From positions 1,612,001 through 1,676,000 of the forward strand of contig NZ_CP082164.1 in NCBI RefSeq assembly GCF_023101685.1: DNA of 64,000 nt, written 5' to 3'. This DNA is from Bradyrhizobium sp. 186 (GTDB lineage: Bacteria > Pseudomonadota > Alphaproteobacteria > Rhizobiales > Xanthobacteraceae). The position numbers and the translations under genes are program-made. How positions within the stretch are numbered: the first letter of the stretch is position 1; each line of letters starts with the position of its first letter. The notes under the pieces are model-generated. The model had not been told where the DNA came from and ran no database searches. It saw nothing but the letters and a program-made list of their open reading frames with translations. Positions 56,011 through 64,000 of the stretch are shown one piece after another.

Positions 56011-56817
56011 CGCGGCCTGCTTGGCCTGGTACTCCTTCGACATTTCCTTGGCGTAGCCGCCGGCGGTCTGCGCGTTCTTGAACGCCTCGTCCTCGACGGC
56101 GAGGAATTTGGCACCGAGCGATTCCACCTGCTCCTTCGTGGCGGGCCGCACGTCGGTGGCAGTAACGATGGCGCCCAGGCGCCGCGCGGTCGCGATCGCC
56201 TGGAGGCCGGCAACGCCGACGCCCATCACGAACACCTTTGCGGCCGGAATGGTGCCGGCGGCGGTCATCATCATCGGGAAGGCACGGCCAAAAGCTTCGG
56301 CGCCCTCGATCACGGCGCGGTAGCCGGCGAGGTTCGCCTGCGACGACAGCACGTCCATCACCTGCGCGCGCGTGATACGCGGCATCAGTTCCATCGCAAA
56401 GGCGGCGACGCCGGCATCGGCGATCGTCTTCAGCGCGGCTTCGTTGCCGTAGGGGTCCATGATCGCGATAACGAGCGCACCGCGCTTGTACTGCGCGAGC
56501 TCGGACGCCTCGGGGCGCTTCACCTTGATGATGATGTCAGCGTCCTTCAGCGCGTCCGCGCTGACCGTGGCGCCGACCGCGGTGAACTCGGAATCCGGCA
56601 GGCCCGATTTGAGGCCGGCGCCGGGCTCGATGGCTATCTCGGCGCCGAGCGCCTTGAACTTCTTCACCGTATCAGGCGAAGCGGCAACGCGCGGCTCCGA
56701 CGGATCGATTTCCTTGGCAACGGCAATCTTCATATTCAACCCGTCGATTCAAATGGTGTATCGGGGCGCAAGCATTCAAATTCGAACATTACGCGTCGTA
56801 CGCGAGCGACCGCACGC

Positions 56818-57216
56818 TCAAATCGGATACCGGCCGCCATTGATAGTCAGCGTCGAGCCGGTGATGAACCCGGCATCGTCGGAGGCAAGGAACACGACCC
56901 CGCGCGCGATCTCTTCGGGCTCGCCGAGGCGGTTGACCGGGATCTGCGGGATCACGGCCTTTTCCAGCACGCCCTTCGGCACCACCTGCACCATTTCGGT
57001 GTTGACATAGCCCGGACAGATCACGTTGACCTTGATGCCGCCCTTGGCATTCTCTGGCGCGAGCGCGTTGGTGAAGCCGATGTCGTCCGCCCTGGCCGCC
57101 GAATAGTTGACCCGGCTGAATTGTCCCTTCCGGCCGTTGATCGAGGAGATCGAGATCTTGCTGATCGCAACTCCGATGCGGCGTGTTCCGCCCGTTACCA
57201 ATGCTACACGTATCAT
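56818..57216 (-). pseudogene. phbB: Acetoacetyl-CoA reductase with large internal deletion
   Basis: The first 20 residues (VALVTGGTRRIGVAIS) are the cofactor site of PhbB/PhaB. The reading then jumps to KISISSINGRKGQFSRVNYSAARA, which in the family lies about 110 residues later, and continues normally (NVICPGYVNTEMV...ITGSTLTINGGRYP) to the end. The result is 132 residues instead of about 240, without NNAG and the central fold. The reading frame is kept, but the enzyme must be inactive. Immediately downstream of phbA. Confidence 0.88.
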
Positions 57217-57240
57217 CTCGCGTCCTCCCGCTGACCAGGT

Positions 57241-58443
<1,203 letters not shown>

Positions 58444-58566
58444 TTATGTAGGGCGACTCGCTTGCGTAGCTCTAGGTCGATTTCTCTTTTCCGCAACGCC
58501 CGGGCGCGGGCTCTATCGGATAGAATCTTGCGCTCCTAGAACTTCCGACGTTGACACCCAAGGGTA

Positions 58567-58870
58567 GCTTCCAAAGTGAGCCTATGAACTTGGTGTGTCC
58601 AAGCGAAGCGATTTGAACCGAACGCGGTATCTGTCGCACCGATAAGGTTGGCGGCGAAGATCTAGGGTCGATCGACCAGCGGCGATGAATAGCATTGACG
58701 GGGCCATGCGAAGTCATCGGTAGCGCCAGGGAATCCTAGGCACGCCGTCTGCCAATCTCCAAAAAAGATAAGGCTATCTCGAAAAAGCGTTTGATGGTGA
58801 CGCCAGCGGCTGCCTAGCCTCAATCAACATCGTCGTACAATCGGCGACGCACAATCTAGTGTAGGAAACA
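58567..58870 (+). repeat. Roughly 300-bp intergenic repeat, copy B
   Basis: Same repeat as at 47080-47390, same orientation, about 75-80% alike by eye. Ends 89 bp before the LysR gene at 58960. On the minus strand a short conserved reading (VQIASLGHTKFIG in copy B, VQIASPEHIKFIG in copy A) may be a relic of a coding end. Confidence 0.85.
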
Positions 58871-58959
58871 GTTCGCGATCTGCCGGGACTTGTCGGGCTG
58901 CGCATATGCTGTTCGCACATCGAGGCGTTGACTGACATCAAGTGTCAAGTGGTGGGTAA

Positions 58960-59931
58960 GTGGACCGTATCGACGCCATGAAGATCTTCGTCGTCGCCCT
59001 CGATGAGGGAGGCTTAAGGAAAGCGGGACGCAAGCTGGGGCGATCACCTGCTGCGATAAGCCGGGCGCTTGCCTCTCTTGAGGCGCATGTAGGTGTTACC
59101 CTTCTTCACCGCACGACGAGGTCATTCAAGCTAAGCGACGCGGGGGAACGTTATGCGCTTGTGTGTCGCCGCGTCATTGCAGATCTTGAGGAGGCTGATC
59201 TCGTCGCGGCAAGTGAACGATCGACCCCGAGTGGCACGTTGACCATAACAGCTCCAGTCGCGGCGGGCGAAGATATCTTGCGCCCGGTATTGGACGAGTT
59301 CATGGACGCCTATCCAACCGTCTCTGTCAGGCTGTTTTTGCTGGATCGACCGGTGAAACTTATCGATGAAGGCATGGATATCGCCTTGCGAATTGGCAAC
59401 TTGACAGATTCCACGCTCGTCGCGATCCGGTTGGGAGCGGTCAGGCGCGTCGTAGCGGCATCGCCCCGCTATTTGTCGGCGCATCCGAAAATCGAAGAGG
59501 TCGCTGATCTTGCAAAGCACAAGATCATCGCAATGACTCACTTCGGAATTGATTCGTGGACCTTTCCACCGGCGAAAGGATCGTCGATACCGCGATCGGT
59601 TCATTTCACGCCACGATTCGTGGTGAATAGTGTTCGTGGCGCTATTGCCCCGGCCGTCGAGGGGCGAGGGATCACCCGGCTCTTCTCCTATCACATTGCG
59701 GAGCAACTCTCGCAAAACGGGCTACAAGTCCTTCTCAGGCATGACGACGCTTCCGCGATCCCTCTGCATCTGATTTCCCCACAGGGACGGCTTGCCGTTC
59801 CCAAAGTGCGGGCTTTCGTCGATTTTGCGGTGCCTCGTCTCAAAGCGCAATTCTCCCGCCTCTCGACCGATGCCGTGGTTCAAAAAGCCGACATTCGTAC
59901 GTGCCGCGAAAGAGTGTTTTCCGACCAGTGA
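58960..59931 (+). CDS. LysR-family regulator
   Basis: The GTG-started 323-residue protein has a LysR HTH (MKIFVVALDEGGLRKAGRKLGRSPAAISRALASLEAHVGVTLLHRTTRSF) and an effector domain of the type that includes YafC/PtxR-like regulators. Repeat copy B lies just upstream. It is followed, after 183 bp, by the nitronate monooxygenase gene. Confidence 0.88.
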   Translation: MDRIDAMKIFVVALDEGGLRKAGRKLGRSPAAISRALASLEAHVGVTLLHRTTRSFKLSDAGERYALVCRRVIADLEEADLVAASERSTPSGTLTITAPVAAGEDILRPVLDEFMDAYPTVSVRLFLLDRPVKLIDEGMDIALRIGNLTDSTLVAIRLGAVRRVVAASPRYLSAHPKIEEVADLAKHKIIAMTHFGIDSWTFPPAKGSSIPRSVHFTPRFVVNSVRGAIAPAVEGRGITRLFSYHIAEQLSQNGLQVLLRHDDASAIPLHLISPQGRLAVPKVRAFVDFAVPRLKAQFSRLSTDAVVQKADIRTCRERVFSDQ

Positions 59932-60114
59932 GTATTGGCGGCGTTGGGTGTCTACGAAATAGTCGAGCGACCGTTGGAATGTCGGGCGGTTAATCAAATG
60001 CCGAACGTTCGTAGAGGAAGTGCTTGTCACTCTTACGGGGCATCGCGGTGGACAAGAAGCCACATGGCAGAGAGCGCCGGAGCTTAGTGGCCTAACAGTG
60101 GAAAGGGTAGGACG

Positions 60115-61092
60115 ATGATCAGGACGCGGTTGACGAAGCTGTTTAATATTGAACACCCAATCATCCTTGCGCCGATGACGCCTGCCGCGGGCGCAGACCT
60201 GTCCACCGCGGTTGCGGCCGCCGGCGGGCTCGGCTTACTTGGCGGCGGATATGGCGACCGCGCCTGGTTCGAGACAGAGTCAGCGAAAATCACGCGCAAC
60301 GATGTGGGATGCGGTTTCATCACTTGGTCGGTCGCAAAACAGCCGGAATTGCTCGACTTTGCAATAGAGCGTCATCCGCGCGCGATCATGTTGTCCTTTG
60401 CTGATCCGGCACCATTTGCAAAGCGCATCAAACAAGCCCGGGTGCCCCTCATTTGCCAAGTCCATACGGTCGACCAAGCACGACGAGCCGCCGATGTCGG
60501 AGCCGATGTCGTCGTAGCGCAAGGCACGGAAGCGGGCGGCCACGGCCAAACAGCCCGATCGACACTGCCGTTCGTCCCGACGGTGGTAGACGCTCTGAGC
60601 AAATACGCACCTAACGTGGTCGTTGTTGCCGCGGGCGGGATCGCCGACGGGCGAGGTCTTGCTGCGGCTCTGATGCTAGGCGCCGAAGGCGCTCTCATGG
60701 GCAGCCGCTTTTGGGCAACAAAGGAGGCTCTTATCCATCCAAGTGCCAAAGCCAAGGTGGTGGCAGCTTCGGGCGATGAGACGATACGAACCAGCGTGTA
60801 CGATATTGTAAGGCAGAGAGCTTGGCCGGAAGGATACACTGGGCGGCTACTGAAGAATGAGTTCATCGAAAAGTGGCATGGCCACGAAGAGAAGCTAAGG
60901 GCTCTACAGGCCGACGAGCTGGAAAAGGTGGAGGCGGCGTCGCGCGTCGGCGACTTCGACGTGGCGAATGTGACGGTCGGGGAGTCAATCGGCATGATTC
61001 ATGACTTGCCCGCGGCAGGTGACGTCGTGCGCCGTGTCGTTGCCGAGGCCAAAGTGAGGCTCGCCAAGTATGACCGCGCTTCGTTGGAGTGA
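60115..61092 (+). CDS. Nitronate monooxygenase
   Basis: The 325-residue FMN-dependent TIM barrel matches the NMO/2-nitropropane dioxygenase family: IEHPIILAPMTPAAGADLSTAVAAAGGLGLLG, the signature AQGTEAGGHGQ, the phosphate site VVVAAGGIADGRGLAAALMLGAEGALMGSRF. It oxidises nitronates to carbonyls plus nitrite. Probably regulated by one of the LysR genes on either side. Confidence 0.9.
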   Translation: MIRTRLTKLFNIEHPIILAPMTPAAGADLSTAVAAAGGLGLLGGGYGDRAWFETESAKITRNDVGCGFITWSVAKQPELLDFAIERHPRAIMLSFADPAPFAKRIKQARVPLICQVHTVDQARRAADVGADVVVAQGTEAGGHGQTARSTLPFVPTVVDALSKYAPNVVVVAAGGIADGRGLAAALMLGAEGALMGSRFWATKEALIHPSAKAKVVAASGDETIRTSVYDIVRQRAWPEGYTGRLLKNEFIEKWHGHEEKLRALQADELEKVEAASRVGDFDVANVTVGESIGMIHDLPAAGDVVRRVVAEAKVRLAKYDRASLE

Positions 61093-61451
61093 CCGAACGG
61101 GATGGGCTGACGCGCCCCCTCCGACACAGCGAAGCCGTTAGGATCCCTTCGCGGTGCACTCGTTTGTTGCGGGGCCAGCAACGTTGCGATCTGCGCCCAA
61201 CCGCTCCCAATCTGATGGACGACGAATCCTTAGAAGAGCGCTTCGACGGCAGCGGTGGTCATCGTGTCGATATCTGCGTTTGAGATATCGGTATTACTTT
61301 TAGTGATAGCTCGTCGCAATCGGTCCTTGTGTTCGAAAACAGGCATAAGCCGTTCGGATTCGGCCTTGTAAAACGGGTAGCTTGGATCAAGATAATCACT
61401 CGACCAAGCGGGTTGATGCCGAACCGTTCGCTTCAGAAGATAGGGCTTGTT
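61093..61451. other. Intergenic region, no gene seen
   Basis: Neither strand holds a frame with family features. A longer in-frame upstream reading of the next LysR gene enters this region from 61329 but lacks a ribosome site. Confidence 0.4.
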
Positions 61452-62342
61452 ATGGACGCAACCGATCTAAGAGTCTTTGAGGCAGTTGCTCGGCACGGCA
61501 GTATGAACCGAGCTGCGGCTGAGCTGAACACTGTCCAATCCAATGTCACTGCGCGCGTAAGAGCGCTGGAGCTTGAGCTCGGTATTCAGCTATTCCAGCG
61601 ACATGCACGCGGCGTGAAGGTCACGCCGGCCGGGCGCCGCATGCTCCCCTTTTCGGCACGAATAACCAAGCTCCTCAGCGACGCCAAGGCCGCCGCAAGG
61701 GATGATGGCACCCCGGGTGGCGTCCTTGAACTCGGCACCCTTGAAACGACCGCGGCGATTCGGCTTCCGTCTGTGCTTGCGAGCTTCACGAAAGCTTACC
61801 CAAAGGTTCGTCCAGTGGTGACGACCGGGACGACCTGCAGCCTCATCGAAGACGTTGTCGAGTGCAGACTGGAGGGCGCGTTTGTCGCGGGGCCGGTGGA
61901 TCATCCAGATCTGCAACAGGAGTGCCTGTTTCGGGAAGAACTCGTCTTGGTAACGCCTCGCTCAATTCGAAGCATCGAAGAGCTTTCCTCGATCAACGAA
62001 CTGAAAACAATTGTCTTCCGTGTCGGTTGCTCCTATCGGATAAGGCTTGAAAATCTGCTGAACAAGGTGGGAATACTTGTGGCGCAGCCTTTGGAATTTG
62101 GTTCGATCGATGCCATCCTCGGCTGCGTGGCGGCGGGCGTTGGAATCACACTGCTGCCCAAGGGAGTGGTTGTTGCGGCATGGCGGGACGGCCAAGTCGC
62201 AGTGCATGAATTGGAGTCCGAGTTTTCTGAAGTGCAGACCGTGTTCATTCGGCGCACAGACGCCTACGTCTCCAGTGCACTCTCTGCCTTTCTTCAGATT
62301 GTACGGCCGGGCCCCGAGTTGCATGCGGCGGCCGCGGAGTAG
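61452..62342 (+). CDS. LysR-family regulator
   Basis: The 296-residue protein from ATG 61452 begins MDATDLRVFEAVARHGSMNRAAAELNTVQSNVTARVRALELELGIQLF, the expected LysR HTH at the N-terminus. The effector domain resembles CynR/CbbR-like proteins (GTLETTAAIRLPSVLASFTKAYP). An additional 41 residues in a longer frame are not typical and are rejected. Confidence 0.88.
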   Translation: MDATDLRVFEAVARHGSMNRAAAELNTVQSNVTARVRALELELGIQLFQRHARGVKVTPAGRRMLPFSARITKLLSDAKAAARDDGTPGGVLELGTLETTAAIRLPSVLASFTKAYPKVRPVVTTGTTCSLIEDVVECRLEGAFVAGPVDHPDLQQECLFREELVLVTPRSIRSIEELSSINELKTIVFRVGCSYRIRLENLLNKVGILVAQPLEFGSIDAILGCVAAGVGITLLPKGVVVAAWRDGQVAVHELESEFSEVQTVFIRRTDAYVSSALSAFLQIVRPGPELHAAAAE

Positions 62343-62860
62343 TCCGGTCGTTGCGAGAGCGTCAAGTTCTGAAAATGGCAGTCGTCCAGGCGCTTTCCAT
62401 TCTGGTCATTTCTGCCGGGGCCCGAGACGGCGGTCAGCCGTGCGTTGACGAAGCAGGGGCGATTGTCTCTTAAACTTCGAAGCCTGCCTAAGGCTCGGAA
62501 ACCGCGCGTCGCATCTAGTCGGCAAGATGGCGTTTCATCGTGGCGGATGTGAGCGACGCGACCTCGGTCGTCGCCGATTGTCTGGGTACGCAGATCTGAT
62601 GCGTTCGTGCCTGAGCAGCAACGATAATAGATCGCTCGATCGCTGGAATTGATGGCGTCGTCTCCTAGGCGGTACCACCCTGCGCAATTCCATCGCGTGA
62701 TGCCGGCCCCCGTTATCCGACGAGCTCTGCACTTGGTCGAGTAATCTGCGGTGCAGATTGCCTTCTCGAATCTATTCGTTTGCTGATCGCAAATGAGAAA
62801 GGCACGCTCTTTCCAAATTAAACCAGTTCAATCGTATGGGACGCGGCCAAGGACGTTTAC
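62343..62860. other. Intergenic region, no gene seen
   Basis: A scan of both strands shows only short Arg/Ser-rich frames. AAGGA lies seven bases before the ATG of the next gene. Confidence 0.4.
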
Positions 62861-64000
62861 ATGCTGATGAAGAATGCGACTTCCGTATCCACAGTAAGCG
62901 AGATCGCCGGTTTTGCCGACCGGGCTGTTTCGGCATCTCTCAAGCCTGACGCGCGCAAGCTCTACAAGCGAAATATTCTGGATAGCCTAGGATGCGCGAT
63001 CTCCGCGCTTCCGGGAGCGCCGTTCGCGGCGCTGCGGGAACAGTTTGCGGAGTACCGGTCCGGCGGGTCGTGCACCCTGATCGGCGGCGGTAGGACCGCT
63101 CCGGACCAGGCCGCCCTGTATAACTCTGGGTTGGTGCGATATGTCGACCTCCTTGACAGCTACATGTCGCCGGGCGGGCTCTGTCATCCAAGCGACAATT
63201 TCGGCGCAATCCTGGCTGCTGCCGAGCACGCCAAGGCATCCGGCGAAGACTTCATGCTCGCCCTTGCGGTAGCCTACGAAATCCAATGCCGGTTTACCGC
63301 CGTTGTCCCTGTCATGGCGAAGGGGTTCAATCATGCAATTCAGCTCGCAATATCCGCTGCCGCTGGAGCAGGAAAGCTGTTTGGGCTGAACGCTGAGCAG
63401 ATCGCGCATGCGATCTCGATCGCGACTGTTGATAACATTTCCCTCACTTGCGTTCATGTCGAGCCGGTATCGCAGTGGAAGGGCTTTTCTCCCGGAATGA
63501 CCGGGATGCGCGCAGTCTATTCCGCATCGCTCGCTAAGCGTGGCTTCACCGGTCCATCTGGGCTGTTTGAGGGACCGAACGGCTTGCTGCGGATGTTTGA
63601 TCAAAAGATCGACGTTGATTGGTCGGACGACTCGCTCGAGATCATCAAGCTTACGATCATGAAGAAATTCTGTTCGCTCATTCACGGTCAGCCAGTTCTC
63701 GAGGCCGTGCTCAAGTTGAAGCGCGACAATAAGTTGGCGGCCGGCGATATCGAGACCGTCCGTTGCGACATCTTCCAGTCAGGTTTCGACATCGCGGGCG
63801 GCGGCGCATTTGGCTCAAAAGACAGACCGCAGACCAAGGAGCAAGCGGATTACAACTTGAAGTACCTGATTGCGGCGGCGCTTTTGGACGATGAGGTCGG
63901 GCCTGCGCAGCTCGAGCAGGCGCGTGTCCAGGCTGATGACGCACAAGCCCTGTTGAGCAAGGTAACGATAGCTCCCGACGATGCCTTCACCGCCAGATAC
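62861..64000 (+). CDS. MmgE/PrpD-family protein, 3' end beyond the window
   Basis: The reading is open for 380 codons to the window edge. It has the MmgE/PrpD pattern: RNILDSLGCAISALPG, GGRTAPDQAALYNSGLVRYVDLLDSYMSPGGLCHPSDNFGAILAAAEH, FNHAIQLAISAAAGAGKLFGL, KGFSPGMTGMRAVYSASLAKRGFTGP, KFCSLIHGQPVLEA. Relatives include 2-methylcitrate dehydratase and iminodisuccinate epimerase-like proteins. A typical full length is about 450-500 residues, so about 80% is here. The divergent or preceding LysR gene may regulate it. Confidence 0.88.
   Translation, partial: MLMKNATSVSTVSEIAGFADRAVSASLKPDARKLYKRNILDSLGCAISALPGAPFAALREQFAEYRSGGSCTLIGGGRTAPDQAALYNSGLVRYVDLLDSYMSPGGLCHPSDNFGAILAAAEHAKASGEDFMLALAVAYEIQCRFTAVVPVMAKGFNHAIQLAISAAAGAGKLFGLNAEQIAHAISIATVDNISLTCVHVEPVSQWKGFSPGMTGMRAVYSASLAKRGFTGPSGLFEGPNGLLRMFDQKIDVDWSDDSLEIIKLTIMKKFCSLIHGQPVLEAVLKLKRDNKLAAGDIETVRCDIFQSGFDIAGGGAFGSKDRPQTKEQADYNLKYLIAAALLDDEVGPAQLEQARVQADDAQALLSKVTIAPDDAFTARY

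Larger units (their letters stand above)
54179..56733 (-). pseudogene. pntA1: NAD(P) transhydrogenase subunit alpha 1, split by an IS256-family element
   Basis: The 5' part (56733 to 56011) encodes the NAD-binding domain I: IAVAKEIDPSEPRVAASPDTVKKF, VFVMGVGVAGLQAIATARRLGA, and ends AKQAA. The 3' part (54583 to 54179) continues [27 protein letters not shown] to the C-terminus. Removing the IS and one 9-bp duplication restores 375 residues in frame. Without this subunit the transhydrogenase cannot bind NADH, so the pnt complex encoded here should be dead unless another copy exists. Confidence 0.95.

Overview
The window looks like chromosomal DNA of an alphaproteobacterium of the Bradyrhizobium/Rhodopseudomonas type. 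This rests on the GC-rich coding style, a rhizobial-style split transhydrogenase (pntA1, pntA2, pntB), a phbA/phbB polyhydroxybutyrate pair, many small LysR- and TetR-controlled gene groups, and a chromate-resistance cluster with a ChrB-type protein, a superoxide dismutase and ChrA. It reads as an accessory or eroding region. Two complete insertion sequences sit inside genes, at least six genes carry frameshifts or deletions, and several gene fragments are duplicated.

Layout. Bases 1-5.6 kb hold a tightly overlapping minus-strand operon: HNH endonuclease, unknown protein, two paralogous unknown proteins, calcineurin-like phosphoesterase, Lon-type AAA+ ATPase without a protease domain, and a DUF2130 protein whose C-terminus has a D...ExK nuclease-like pattern. 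A divergent XRE-type regulator lies next to it. This is the best candidate for an undescribed system. Bases 6-10.7 kb hold regulator remnants, small exported proteins, and an operon of an ATP-grasp protein with a FetA/FetB-like ABC transporter.

Bases 10.9-22.2 kb form a chromate/oxidative-stress cluster on the minus strand: ChrB with a rhodanese domain, a frameshifted Tat-exported Fe/Mn superoxide dismutase, a DUF1259 (LppY/LpqO) protein, two related small exported proteins, a lone cytochrome b, ChrA, a PepSY protein, a beta-propeller protein and an outer-membrane-like protein split by an IS4-family element. A divergent cytochrome c4 follows. A 52-bp element, 44 of 52 bases identical and able to form hairpins, precedes both the ChrB gene and the ATP-grasp/FetAB operon. 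It is a strong candidate for a shared cis-regulatory RNA.

Bases 22.7-27.4 kb encode an RND efflux permease and its adaptor, with a copper-protein remnant. At about 28.1 kb a glutathione S-transferase loses its 5' end against a plasmid-like segment: a soluble FtsH-like AAA+/M41 peptidase, a MobV/Pre relaxase, a ribbon-helix-helix protein, ParA, and a 193-bp array of about 24 copies of an 8-bp repeat. That array looks like a partition centromere. Bases 32.8-46.9 kb are small metabolic and detoxification groups (Tat-exported alpha/beta hydrolase, HAD-type dehalogenase-like protein, MOSC, metallo-beta-lactamase fold, D-cysteine desulfhydrase-like, Ohr, SDR, RidA, GST) with TetR and LysR regulators.

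Bases 47-51.1 kb hold a DUF485/ActP-type symporter and methylmalonate-semialdehyde dehydrogenase. Bases 51.6-58.4 kb hold a frameshifted KdpE-like regulator, the pnt operon with pntA1 split by an IS256-family element, a phbB gene with a large internal in-frame deletion, and phbA. Bases 58.9-64 kb hold two LysR regulators, a nitronate monooxygenase and the start of an MmgE/PrpD protein that runs off the window. A roughly 300-bp non-coding sequence occurs twice, upstream of the symporter and upstream of the first of these LysR genes.
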